From Phycisphaerales bacterium (GTDB taxonomy: Bacteria; Planctomycetota; Phycisphaerae; Phycisphaerales; JAGLTS01), in contig JAGLTS010000065.1 in assembly GCA_023135165.1 (NCBI GenBank), forward strand, positions 1 through 58,370: DNA of 58,370 bases. Reading direction: 5' to 3'. Of this stretch, positions 44,630 to 55,118 are shown piece by piece. Within the stretch, counting starts at the first letter, position 1. Each line of letters starts with the position of its first letter. The position numbers and the translations under genes were made by a program. Below the pieces are notes generated by a model. The model saw nothing but the letters and a program-made list of their open reading frames with translations. It ran no database searches and had not been told where the DNA came from.

Positions 44630-45648
44630 TCTCACGGGAGAAAACACCTCGCGGTACACATCGCCGAGCCTTCACGCTGATCGAAGTGCTCATGGCGGTG
44701 TTCATCCTCAGCATCGGCCTGATCAGCCTCGCCGCTGTCTTCCCAGCCGGGATCGAACTGCAACGACGCGGCGCGGATGACCTCAACTCGGTCACGGCGG
44801 CGAATGCGATGTTCGGCAGGTTGCTCGGGCATCCAAGCCTCAATAGCGATCGGCTCAACGAGGGCTGGACGGGTATGCTCAAGCCCGGCGGGACGTTCGG
44901 CAGCACCGGCACGACGTGGATGACCGGCATTGCTGAGGATGCGTCGTTAGTTGAGCCGATCGAACTGGATGAAGATGGCAACCTGACGCTCCATGTTCAG
45001 TACTGGGATCCGACGCAGGTCATCACGTTCCCGCTCGCCGATCGGCTCTGGCCCTCGTCAGGCAATCCGCGGTACATCTGGGATCTGATGCTGCGCCGCC
45101 CCGATGCGGTCTCAGGCGGGCTGGATGCGGTCTCACTTGCGACGCAGATGAAGAGTCGCATGCAGATCGCGATCGTGTTCCGTCGCGTCGATGCGGGCTA
45201 CAAGTGGGATCCGAACAACCCGAACGTTCCGCCGATCAAGGACCGTGCGACAGGCAAATACAGCATGCCCAGGCGCACGACGACGACGACCGGCACGATC
45301 TACTACCGCGATGCTCCCGCCGATCCGGAGGAAGAGCAGTTCGAGTGGCGGGGTACGCCCGATGTTCTTCGTGCTGTGGATCAGCCCAGGCAGAAACTGG
45401 TTGATTCGCATGGCAACGTGTGGCGCATCGCGCGGTTCCGTGAGAGTGGTGGGACGACATGCGTGCAGTTCGCGCCGATGCCTGACCACGAACTGGCAAT
45501 GACGCTGCACGACATCGGCAGCGACGCCATGACATTTGTGTACTTCGATGAGACGCCTCTGTTCGTCGAGGTCAGAACATTGGGAATCAGCAGCGTCGAT
45601 CCTTCCCGCGTCAGGAGCGGGACGACGGATGACAGACCGGGCGGATGA
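44626..45648 (+). CDS. GspI/PilV-like pseudopilin
   Basis: A 340-residue pseudopilin, 'HRRA^FTLIEVLMAVFILSIGLISLAAVFPAGI', with Ala at -1 and Glu at +5. The 'EVLMAVFILSIGLISL' form is typical of GspI/PilV minor pilins. The rest is not recognised. AGGAG lies nine bases upstream, and the ATG overlaps the stop of the preceding gene by four bases. Confidence 0.85.
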   Translation: MISREKTPRGTHRRAFTLIEVLMAVFILSIGLISLAAVFPAGIELQRRGADDLNSVTAANAMFGRLLGHPSLNSDRLNEGWTGMLKPGGTFGSTGTTWMTGIAEDASLVEPIELDEDGNLTLHVQYWDPTQVITFPLADRLWPSSGNPRYIWDLMLRRPDAVSGGLDAVSLATQMKSRMQIAIVFRRVDAGYKWDPNNPNVPPIKDRATGKYSMPRRTTTTTGTIYYRDAPADPEEEQFEWRGTPDVLRAVDQPRQKLVDSHGNVWRIARFRESGGTTCVQFAPMPDHELAMTLHDIGSDAMTFVYFDETPLFVEVRTLGISSVDPSRVRSGTTDDRPGG

Positions 45649-45651
45649 GCC

Positions 45652-47172
45652 ATGAAGATGACGACGAAAGCCAAACCGAATCGCCGGTCGCGAGCCGGCT
45701 TCACGCTCACCGAACTGGTCGTGGCGATCGCCGCGATGGTGCTCGTCACGCTCGGCGTGGCGAAGGTGTTCGAGAACACCGGCCGTACCATTGCGATCGG
45801 ACGGAGCATGGCTGAACTGGATGTGCTGGCGCACGCGATCGAGCGCGTCATGCGCCAGGATTTCGCGCGTGTGAATGAAGAGGGCTTCCTTGTCATTCGC
45901 ATGCGTGAGATCAACACGCCGTCCGGCCCGCGCCGTGCCGACGAAATCGCGTTCTTCACGACCGGCAACTACACGACGGCGCAGTATTCGACGGGTTTCG
46001 GCGGCACAGGTGTCGGCAACTACGAGAATTCGCGCATCGCGCGCATCTACTATGGGCACGGCATCCCGCTCGGGTCGTTTGAGTGGGATCCCTCAACAGG
46101 GCCGGCGGTCCTGGATACGGAGATCTACGAAAACGCGCTCGGCTATGAAGGTACGGGTGTGGGGAACGGGCGCAACGCCGACCCAACCAAGTGGGTTATG
46201 GTCAGGCAGCCGCTACTGCTGCGACAGGGCGCCGGAGCCATGACGGATCGCACCGCAGTTGATTCGGTCTTCCGGCCATTTACGCCGTACGCAGCGAACA
46301 AGCCTGTGCTCGCATCGGGCTTGGTCGATTTCGCCGATGCGGAACTCAACGAAGTGCGCTCATACGTGATGACGGGTATCGATCCGGATCTACCCGCCGG
46401 TCAAAGCGTCACGATGTCGCCGTACTACGAGGACTTCGTCAAGAGAATGGCGGAGGCCTTGCCACATCCGATGACGACCGCAACCCCCTGGGTTTCGAGC
46501 GAGATGGGTATGCGGGTTGAGCTTGCGCCGACGGGCCTGTCACGCGAAGACATGATGCTTACCCACGCGACGCTTGCGGGCGGCGTGTCGAGCATCGAGA
46601 TCACATGGTCCTACGACGGCGTGATGTGGTTCGGCAAGGACACGTACGTCGAGCCGCCGAGGTTTGGCAGCACCGAGCCGTACCCGCAGACCGTGCTTGA
46701 TCGCAGGGGTCGGCCGATCGTCAGCGGCTTGGCCGCCGCGGTGGGCCGAACGCTGTTTGATGATCCATTGGGCGAGCGCCTCTACGGGTTCGGCTATGTC
46801 GACCCGGAGTACTTCAGCAACAAGACGCCGTGGAAAATCCGTGGAGCGCCCGCTGAGAAGACGCTCCGGTCGGAGAACACACCCCATGAGTATCTCGCTG
46901 CCCATCCGGAAGAGTTCGACCCGAATGATACCGCGGGTTCGGATGCCAACCCGACGACTCACGTCATCTCGATTCCGACGGATCTGATGCCCGAGACGCT
47001 TGCCGTGCCGTTTCCGCGTTTGATTCGTGTTCGCCTGACGCTGTGCGACAGCAGTGGTGAGTTCGTGGATGCGCCGTATACGTTTACGTTTGAGTTGCCC
47101 AAGCCGGCCCCGACGCGTCCGATCGTGGTGCCCGGGATCCGGGAAGGGGAGAGCGAGCGAGTACTGCCATGA
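45652..47172 (+). CDS. GspJ/PilW-like pseudopilin
   Basis: A 506-residue pseudopilin with 'RSRAG^FTLTELVVAIAAMVLVTLG' (Gly at -1, Glu at +5). The TELVVAI and following 'HAIERVMRQDFARV' match GspJ/PilW-type minor pseudopilins. It is more than twice their usual length (about 200 residues). It begins three bases after the previous stop and overlaps the next gene by four bases. Confidence 0.83.
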   Translation: MKMTTKAKPNRRSRAGFTLTELVVAIAAMVLVTLGVAKVFENTGRTIAIGRSMAELDVLAHAIERVMRQDFARVNEEGFLVIRMREINTPSGPRRADEIAFFTTGNYTTAQYSTGFGGTGVGNYENSRIARIYYGHGIPLGSFEWDPSTGPAVLDTEIYENALGYEGTGVGNGRNADPTKWVMVRQPLLLRQGAGAMTDRTAVDSVFRPFTPYAANKPVLASGLVDFADAELNEVRSYVMTGIDPDLPAGQSVTMSPYYEDFVKRMAEALPHPMTTATPWVSSEMGMRVELAPTGLSREDMMLTHATLAGGVSSIEITWSYDGVMWFGKDTYVEPPRFGSTEPYPQTVLDRRGRPIVSGLAAAVGRTLFDDPLGERLYGFGYVDPEYFSNKTPWKIRGAPAEKTLRSENTPHEYLAAHPEEFDPNDTAGSDANPTTHVISIPTDLMPETLAVPFPRLIRVRLTLCDSSGEFVDAPYTFTFELPKPAPTRPIVVPGIREGESERVLP

Positions 47173-50100
47173 GTAGCACAATGAACAGACATCGGGGCGC
47201 GGAGCGTGAGCGGGGATCGATGATCATCTTCGCGGTCGGCGTACTCGTCCTCCTCGCGGTGCTCGCAGCGGTGTTTCTCACCACCGCACAGCAGGAGCGA
47301 GATGCGGGCGTCGCGGCTGTGGCGCGCCATGCGCGCGATCAGCAGGGCGCTCAGGACTGGATGGACTATATCTCCGGCATCATCGCCAAGGATCTCTTCG
47401 ATCCCATGACCGACGGCTGGGTGACATTCCCCAACCCCGTGCCGCCGACCCGTTTCATCCCGCCCGGATTCACAGCCGCGGTCCCCGTCGCATTCGAGCG
47501 GTGGGACTACCCCTACACGCGACCCGGCACGGTCGGGACGACGATGTTCAACAAGGCCGGCGACGATCCCTGGCTCGCGTCGACCGAACCACAAGTGGAC
47601 TGGAACCAGACCGCTGATGTGCTTGGTATTCCAGAGAGCAGCCTGACGTACGACGGGACGCCGGGATTCCCCTGGACGTGGGCGAATCTGAGCAAGGTTC
47701 ACCCGCAGGGGCTGTTCTACAAGATCAATCCCGAGAAGCCGATGAAGGCGGATCCTCTTGAAGATCCGGTAACGTATCGCGAGCTCTTCGATCCCGCATG
47801 GCCGGATGGCACGCCCGGCGGGACGACGGGGATCTTCAACGTCCAGATGTCGAGCAATCCGCTCGACCCAATCAACGACACCGAGTTTGCTGATGCCGAT
47901 GGCGACGGACGCTACGACTCGCGCTGGACGTGGATTCCGTTCCTGTCCGGCCCGCAAGGGCTGACGGTCTATGGCGCGGTGCGCATCGTCGATCTGTCCG
48001 CGATGGTCAACGTCAACAGTCACTTGGATTTCGAGGAAGCCTGGCCCGCACTGACCCCGGCGGATATGGATCTGCGCCGCATGCTGCGAATGGTGGACTA
48101 CTCACCGTTTGCTCCTGATCCCCACACGGACTACACGGTTGCGATACTGGGCAACGGCACTCTCACGGGAGGCGAGGGTGACAACGGCTATGCCATGTTG
48201 CCGACGGCGCTGGGCTACACGACGGATGACTATCCCGCCAATCCGCTGTGGGATACGCCGAATCCGTGGACGACCACTGCGGGGCGGACTGATGCGTATG
48301 TCATCGCTGGTCGATCGCGGGTAGGTCTCTTCGACTCGGGCGGTTTCCGCTATGCGTTCACACCCTTCGGCGGGAGCGACGAGGTGGAGCTGCGCGCCTT
48401 TGCCGGGCGGAACAACGCAGCCAACCGTGCCCGCATCGAAGTCGTGCTTGATGAGCCCAATATGAGTGAGGGTCCGCTGCGTTCCGACATCGACACGGAA
48501 CTGGAAGCGCCGATCGGCGTGCAGCAGTACATGGTCGATATCCGTCATCGGCTGACAACGATGAGCGCCTCGCGCCGTATCGGCCCGCAGATCGCTCGCT
48601 GGCCGACCGGTACGGATTGGGATCGTACGCTTTCCGGCCCGCTCTCCACTGGACCGCGCGCCGCCGACGATCTCGGCTATTCGCTCGTCGGTACGACGGT
48701 CAAGCTGCCATACCGTACCGCCATACAAAGCCGCACTGTGGAGCTGCTCGAAGATATCTTCCGAGGCTTCGCCCAGTCGCTAGCTCCGTATGCGCTGCAA
48801 GATCCGACGGTATGGGATCCCGCGTTCGGTTACCTCAGCTACGGCTGGGATTTCATCAATCAGGGCGGCATCGGCACCGGCGGCTGGGAAGACTTCCTCG
48901 CTGCTGAAAGTCCTTCGCAGTTCGCGATTCGGACCGCAGCCCACCTTGCGGTCAACACGTGGGATCTGTTTGAGGACAACAGTCCGCCGACCAATGCTCT
49001 GCCGACGAAGGTTCGGCTGTCCTACGCGATGGCGGATCAGGCGATGGGGGCAACAGGTGAAGTGCTGACGCTCGTCGAGGCCGGCGCGGTGCCGACCGTG
49101 TTCGACATCGTCCCGCCGCCGACCGTGGGAGGGTCGCGCGAGGTCTGGCTCTACGGCAATAAGCCGCAGCCGTTCCTCGTCGAAGCGGCGTCGTTCGTCA
49201 TTATGAAGGATGAAAAGGGTGGGCCTCCGCCTTTCGACGGTACCGATACGAGCGATGAGTTGAAGGTGCCCACCCAGCCCGGCGACTGGTACGTGAGGAT
49301 CGACCCGACTCGGAATGCCGAGGCCCCGTACAAGGCGCTGTACGTCGAGCTTCGCAATCCTTACAACTTCAGCATCACCTTGTACGAGCCGGGCGTTGTG
49401 GAATACGAGCTGCGCCTCGGCAGGACGCACCTTGGGTTCTGCGAGGCGATTCCGATCCTCGATACGGTGTCGGTGCCCGCCCCGATCCTGCTGGAGGCAC
49501 GCGGCTCGGCCAATGACCGCATCGTGATCGAGGTTGTCAACGACAAGCTCGGCGGTCACGCCGACCGCATCAGACTCCGGAACGAACTTGGCATCCCAGC
49601 CGGCGTTCGTGTGCTTGATCTGGACCCGTTCGCCTCCGGTGCGGATTTCTGGGAGCACGACTACAACCAAGTCGAACTCTGGCGGACGGTCGACTTCACC
49701 GCACGAGAGAAGATGCTCGTCGATGTGATGGGAGGCGGCGTGGACTTCCCCAAGGATCCGATGGGGGTCGACACAGTCCCGGGCGGGAGTGCTGATGAGG
49801 GTATCATCGCCTACGAAGCGTACATCCAGCGTTACGCCGAGGCCTATACGATCGGCAAGGGGATGCCCAGCTATATCATCGGCGATGACGATCAGAACGC
49901 GAAAGACGCCCATTCCGAGGTGATGGGTGGCGTTGCAGAGGACTCGGAGTTCGATCACTACTTCCTCATGAGTTTGCCCGGCCGAACCGTCACCGAGGTC
50001 GGCTTCGAAGACAAGACGTTCGCTTCATCGTTCCCATTCGAGCCGTTCCAGTTGTTCACGCTGGCGGGGTCGTTGACAGACGACCTCTATCGCGTGGGCG

Positions 50101-51083
50101 ACTTGGCGAACATCCCGGCGATCGGGCCGGTGCTCATGGACCCGACCGACCCGGATGAGGCGGACAACTGGGTGACGCTCGGGCGTATGCTGGCGAGGCC
50201 GATCGACGATCCGAAGATCGGGCCGGCCGGTACGAAGGCGTACACGGTGCCCGGCCACGACGTGCTGAACCTGTCGCGCTCGGTCGTGGATGGATACGAC
50301 CCGCTGACGCTGGACGCCATCGACTCGGAGATGCGCCCGTTGCAGATGATGCCCGCGCTGCCGATCGCACTGCGCGTGTTCGACATGTTCCGCTGTGACT
50401 ACACGGATTTCCTCTCCGCCCCGCCGATCGCGTCGCCGATGGAAGCCAAGGCAGGTCTTGTGAACATCAACACGGCATCGTACGAGGTGATCCGCGGTTT
50501 GCCGTTCACGCAGCCGAACCTCGTCGGGCCGGGATACCCCCCCGCGTTGCTTTCCACGCACAATCTTGCGGCGACGATCGTGAGCTATCGTGATCGCCGA
50601 TCCGTGACGTGTCCTTTTGTGCCGAACATCGTTGACTTTGGGGCGACGATTGGTGATCGCGAGGTCACACACCGAGTCGAGTTCGCGCGTGATGAGCCCG
50701 GCTTCACTTCAATCGGCGAACTGATGATGTTGTATAAAGGTGACCTCCTTGGGACCGACCTGCCCCAGCAGCCCGGTCTGTCTGGCGCGATTGACGCGCT
50801 GTACGGAAACAACCCCGATTTAGCAATTGTCGATTTCGATCCGACGGATGATGATGCGGAGAATGACGCTGAGGAGCGAACGATGATCTTCTCCGCATTG
50901 TCGAACATCGTGACAGTGCGGAGCGACACGTTCTGTGTGTACCTGCGACTGCGCGGCTATGCTGAGGGTGACCGCCTGGCGTACCCGTCAATGGATGAAC
51001 GATGGGTCGCGGTGATCGACCGATCCAACGTCGTTCGGCCAAACGACAAGCCGAGGATCCTGTTCATGGAGCGCGTCGAATAA
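47169..51083 (+). CDS. gspK: Giant GspK-like pseudopilin
   Basis: A 1304-residue protein placed last in the operon, where GspK normally lies. The N-terminus 'RERG^SMIIFAVGVLVLLAVLAAVFL' is a prepilin-type signal and transmembrane helix without Glu5, as is usual for GspK. Near residue 1097, 'AKAGLVNINTASYEVIRGLPF' (VNINTASYEVIRGLPF) is the helix-hairpin-helix-like motif of GspK/ComEA-type proteins. Most of the protein, about 900 residues between, is unrecognised; GspK is usually about 330 residues. A GspK in this role caps the pseudopilus tip with GspI and GspJ. ATGA overlap with the upstream gene; a strong terminator follows. Confidence 0.85.
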   Translation: MSSTMNRHRGAERERGSMIIFAVGVLVLLAVLAAVFLTTAQQERDAGVAAVARHARDQQGAQDWMDYISGIIAKDLFDPMTDGWVTFPNPVPPTRFIPPGFTAAVPVAFERWDYPYTRPGTVGTTMFNKAGDDPWLASTEPQVDWNQTADVLGIPESSLTYDGTPGFPWTWANLSKVHPQGLFYKINPEKPMKADPLEDPVTYRELFDPAWPDGTPGGTTGIFNVQMSSNPLDPINDTEFADADGDGRYDSRWTWIPFLSGPQGLTVYGAVRIVDLSAMVNVNSHLDFEEAWPALTPADMDLRRMLRMVDYSPFAPDPHTDYTVAILGNGTLTGGEGDNGYAMLPTALGYTTDDYPANPLWDTPNPWTTTAGRTDAYVIAGRSRVGLFDSGGFRYAFTPFGGSDEVELRAFAGRNNAANRARIEVVLDEPNMSEGPLRSDIDTELEAPIGVQQYMVDIRHRLTTMSASRRIGPQIARWPTGTDWDRTLSGPLSTGPRAADDLGYSLVGTTVKLPYRTAIQSRTVELLEDIFRGFAQSLAPYALQDPTVWDPAFGYLSYGWDFINQGGIGTGGWEDFLAAESPSQFAIRTAAHLAVNTWDLFEDNSPPTNALPTKVRLSYAMADQAMGATGEVLTLVEAGAVPTVFDIVPPPTVGGSREVWLYGNKPQPFLVEAASFVIMKDEKGGPPPFDGTDTSDELKVPTQPGDWYVRIDPTRNAEAPYKALYVELRNPYNFSITLYEPGVVEYELRLGRTHLGFCEAIPILDTVSVPAPILLEARGSANDRIVIEVVNDKLGGHADRIRLRNELGIPAGVRVLDLDPFASGADFWEHDYNQVELWRTVDFTAREKMLVDVMGGGVDFPKDPMGVDTVPGGSADEGIIAYEAYIQRYAEAYTIGKGMPSYIIGDDDQNAKDAHSEVMGGVAEDSEFDHYFLMSLPGRTVTEVGFEDKTFASSFPFEPFQLFTLAGSLTDDLYRVGDLANIPAIGPVLMDPTDPDEADNWVTLGRMLARPIDDPKIGPAGTKAYTVPGHDVLNLSRSVVDGYDPLTLDAIDSEMRPLQMMPALPIALRVFDMFRCDYTDFLSAPPIASPMEAKAGLVNINTASYEVIRGLPFTQPNLVGPGYPPALLSTHNLAATIVSYRDRRSVTCPFVPNIVDFGATIGDREVTHRVEFARDEPGFTSIGELMMLYKGDLLGTDLPQQPGLSGAIDALYGNNPDLAIVDFDPTDDDAENDAEERTMIFSALSNIVTVRSDTFCVYLRLRGYAEGDRLAYPSMDERWVAVIDRSNVVRPNDKPRILFMERVE

Positions 51084-51109
51084 CGCGCCATCGCGATGAT
51101 GAGACAATC

Positions 51110-51159
51110 AACCGGGTCGGTCCGTCACGCTCATCCAGCAACGGTCGGCCCGGTTTTTT
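51110..51159 (+). terminator. Intrinsic terminator of the pseudopilus operon
   Basis: A 13-bp stem, with three G-T pairs (51110-51122 with 51143-51155), a 20-base loop and a run of six Ts at 51154-51159. It lies 27 bases after the gspK stop and before the convergent NUDIX gene. Confidence 0.85.
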
Positions 51160-51181
51160 CATCCGCACGCAAGGCTATGCG

Positions 51182-51736
51182 TCAATCGCGCAGAAGCAGG
51201 TGATGAAACGCACAGATGACCAAAGCGTGATGAATGACGCCTCGCCGAATCAAATCGGGAATCTCACCGAGCGGGACGAGACGCACGGCGATCTCTTCGT
51301 TCGTGTCAAGCTCGACAGCCCCGGCGTGTGTGACGTTGCGGACCAAGCCGGTGTAACAGCGGTTGTTCAGGATCGCGGGGTTGGGCGAGACGGCGCCGAT
51401 GATGTCGAGCTTCTTGCCTGCGTATCCGGTCTCCTCGCGGAGTTCTCGCAGGCAAGCGTCGGCAGGTGATTCGTCGGGATCGACCATGCCGCCTGGGATT
51501 TCGAGCGTGACTTCGCCCGAGCCGTGGCGGAACTGCTCGATCATGACGACACGGCTGCCCCTGGTGAGCGCGATGACGTTGATCCAGTCGGGCGAATCGA
51601 GATAGACGAACGTGCCGACCTTGTCGGGCGTGGTGGGGGAGGCGCAGCGTCTTTCGTTGAGATCGAAGATGCGCGTCTTGGCGAGGGTGTGCGGCGGACC
51701 CATCGCCCACGGCTGGACAAGGTTGAGGTAGTCCAT
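51182..51736 (-). CDS. NUDIX hydrolase
   Basis: A 184-residue cytoplasmic protein with a complete NUDIX box: 'GGMVDPDESPADACLRELREETGY' fits GX5EX7REUXEEXGU. It resembles ADP-ribose pyrophosphatase-type enzymes ('EQFRHGSGEVTLEIPGG'), which hydrolyse nucleoside diphosphates linked to another group; the substrate is not certain. The start at 51736 gives a family-like N-terminus; a GTG at 51841 would add about 35 residues. No ribosome site is obvious. Single gene, downstream of the prolyl-oligopeptidase gene on the same strand by 133 bases. Confidence 0.87.
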   Translation of the reverse strand: MDYLNLVQPWAMGPPHTLAKTRIFDLNERRCASPTTPDKVGTFVYLDSPDWINVIALTRGSRVVMIEQFRHGSGEVTLEIPGGMVDPDESPADACLRELREETGYAGKKLDIIGAVSPNPAILNNRCYTGLVRNVTHAGAVELDTNEEIAVRLVPLGEIPDLIRRGVIHHALVICAFHHLLLRD

Positions 51737-51869
51737 GCGTGGATGGTACACGGCGGGTAGCCGGAGCGTATCGCTCGCATGCGCCCGGCTGACAAAGCCG
51801 AGGCGACGCGGCCGGATGTGCGGGTGAATCCGGCTCGACACGAGCCGGCTGGCTGGGGGCGATTCGGTA

Positions 51870-53990
51870 CTACTCGCCCGTGAGGCCGAGCTGCCAATAG
51901 AGGAAGATGTGGAAGTCCACTGAATCGCGGAGCCGCAGGTGGAACGGCTTGCCCTGACCGTGACCGGCGTGCTGATCGATCCAGAGGATGATCGGCTTGT
52001 CGCCGGGATCGGACGTCGTGGCGGCCTGCAGCGCCGCGGTCATCTTGCGGGCGTGCAGCGGATGGACGCGACTGTCATGTTCACCCGCGTCGAGGAACAC
52101 CGCCGGGTACGGCCTGTTCTTCTGAATGTGCTGGTACGGTGAGTAGGCGTGTATGAAATCGAACTGTTCAGGATTCTCGCTGCTGCCGTACTCGCCGACC
52201 CAGTAGCGCGCCATGAGGAAGTGCTGATAGCGGAGCATGTCGAGCAACGGCACGCTGCAGATGACCGCTTTGCAGAGGTCCGGCCTTTGCACGAGGAACG
52301 CGCCGGTGAGGAGTCCGCCGTTGGACCCGCCCATGACGGCGAGGCGATCGGGGTTTGTGTACTTGTGTTCGATCAACCACTCCGCCGCCGCGATGAAGTC
52401 ATCGAACGTGTTCTGCTTGTTTTCGAGCATGCCCGCCTTGTGCCACGACTGCCCGTACTCCCCTCCGCCGCGCAGGTGCGGCACGGCAAGCACGCCGCCG
52501 CGCTCCATGAAGTCGAACTTCGTGCTCCAGAAGAAGGGCGTCATGGAGTTGTTGAACCCGCCGTAGCCGTACATCAGCACGGGATTGTCGCCGGTGAGTT
52601 TCAGGTCCTTGCGATGAACGAGGAACATGCTGATTTCTTCGCCGTCATTAGATTCGTAGCGGACGAGCGAGACCTTGGCGATCGTCGGATCGACGGGAAC
52701 GTCAAGCTCCGCCCAAAGCTCGCGCTCATCCGTTTTGAGATCGATGCGATAGATCGTGGCGGGCTGATTGAAGCTTGAGAACTTGAGGAACGCCTCGGTG
52801 CGGTCATCATCGGTTGAGATGCCCGCCGAGCCAATGCCGGGCAGCGTGATCTTGCCGAGGGGCGTGCCGTCGAGTGTGAAGCGTTCGATGCGCGTCGAGA
52901 CATCGTGCAGGTATGTGGCGACGAGCATGCCCCGCGCGGTGGTGACGCCCTGCAGAATCGCGTTCGGCTGGCCCGGGATGACGCACTTCCAGTTGCTGCG
53001 ATGTGGGTTGTTCAGATCGACCGCATAGACCTCGCCGTTCTTATGATCCAGCGTTGTCATAAGATACAGCGTGTCGCCGTACACGGGCCCGTTGAACTGA
53101 ACATCTTCATAGCCAACGGCAATGGGTATGCGCTCGAACTCACCGGTGCGCTTCCACTTGTCCGCATCGACGACCCACAGGTCATTGGAGTTGGTGCCCG
53201 TCCAGTAGCCTGCGATCATCCATCGCGCATCACGTGAGAGCGAGACCCAAGGCCCCCACGTCTGTGAAAACTGCTTCCAGATCATCTGGTCATCATGCCG
53301 GTCCGTGCCGAGTTCGTGGTATCGGATCTCGCCGGAGTACGGATCGTCCACATCGGCAAGTGCGGCATAGATGAAACCGGTCGAGTCGGGGAACCAGTTC
53401 ACGCTGCCCGCCCTGTTGGGGATCTCGTCTTTGAGCCATGCGCCGGTCTGGACATCCATGATGTGCAGTGTCGAATTCTCGCTGCCGGACTCGCTGATGC
53501 CGAACGCGAGGAGCGAGCCGTCGTGATTCGGCGTATGCCAGTCGAGCGAGACGAGGCCATCATCGTGCAGCGTGTTGGGGTCGAGCAGAACCCGCGGCTC
53601 ACCGTCGTGACCGACGCGACAGAACAGGATCGGCTGGTTCTGATCTCCGGTGCGTTTCGTGTAGAAGTACCGATTCACATACGTCGAAGGCACGGAGATG
53701 CTGCCGACGGTGAGCAGTCCGCGCAGGCGATCGGAGAGCTCATCCCGACCGGGGAGGTTGTCGAGCACCTCGCGGGTGTATGCGTTCTGTGCGGCGGTCC
53801 ACTGAGCGACTTCCGTATCCAGTTCGGTTGTGCCACCTTCAAGCCAGCGGTATTCGTCGACGACCTTCGTGCCGTGGTAGTCGTCGATGACGGGTTGGAC
53901 ACGACTGGAGGGCGGACCGGCGAAGGCGGTGGACGCCAGCACAACGCAGGCGATGGCGGCAGAGAGCAGCGGGAGATGACGATGGCTCAT
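51870..53990 (-). CDS. S9A prolyl oligopeptidase, exported
   Basis: A 706-residue serine peptidase of the prolyl oligopeptidase family, which cuts short peptides after Pro. A signal peptide ('LLSAAIACVVLASTAFAG') suggests a periplasmic location. An N-terminal beta-propeller (about 90-440) precedes the alpha/beta-hydrolase domain. The catalytic triad is visible: Ser556 in 'MGGSNGGLL', Asp639 in 'LDAGEHDSRVHP' and His677 in 'DQHAGHGQGKP'. The start at 53990 is chosen because GGAGGA lies about 12 bases upstream. It follows the ABC ATPase gene by 132 bases. Confidence 0.92.
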   Translation of the reverse strand: MSHRHLPLLSAAIACVVLASTAFAGPPSSRVQPVIDDYHGTKVVDEYRWLEGGTTELDTEVAQWTAAQNAYTREVLDNLPGRDELSDRLRGLLTVGSISVPSTYVNRYFYTKRTGDQNQPILFCRVGHDGEPRVLLDPNTLHDDGLVSLDWHTPNHDGSLLAFGISESGSENSTLHIMDVQTGAWLKDEIPNRAGSVNWFPDSTGFIYAALADVDDPYSGEIRYHELGTDRHDDQMIWKQFSQTWGPWVSLSRDARWMIAGYWTGTNSNDLWVVDADKWKRTGEFERIPIAVGYEDVQFNGPVYGDTLYLMTTLDHKNGEVYAVDLNNPHRSNWKCVIPGQPNAILQGVTTARGMLVATYLHDVSTRIERFTLDGTPLGKITLPGIGSAGISTDDDRTEAFLKFSSFNQPATIYRIDLKTDERELWAELDVPVDPTIAKVSLVRYESNDGEEISMFLVHRKDLKLTGDNPVLMYGYGGFNNSMTPFFWSTKFDFMERGGVLAVPHLRGGGEYGQSWHKAGMLENKQNTFDDFIAAAEWLIEHKYTNPDRLAVMGGSNGGLLTGAFLVQRPDLCKAVICSVPLLDMLRYQHFLMARYWVGEYGSSENPEQFDFIHAYSPYQHIQKNRPYPAVFLDAGEHDSRVHPLHARKMTAALQAATTSDPGDKPIILWIDQHAGHGQGKPFHLRLRDSVDFHIFLYWQLGLTGE

Positions 53991-54122
53991 GGCGTGGGGT
54001 TCCTCCGGGAATGCTTTCAGCGAGTCAACGGGCTGCTCATCATACCGGTCACGCTCGGCGACGATGCGGCCGAGTGCAGCAGCGAGCCGGAGCGTTTCGC
54101 TCCGGGTTTCACCGCACACCCG

Positions 54123-55070
<948 letters not shown>

Positions 55071-55118
55071 GGGGTGGTTCCTCGCAGCAAGGCGAAGGAG
55101 ATATTAGGGACAGGCTTC

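Noticed and set aside
48780..49958. Minus-strand frame of 392 residues inside gspK
   Set aside because: It is antisense and Arg/His/Asp-rich; the sense frame is continuous with clear motifs at both ends.
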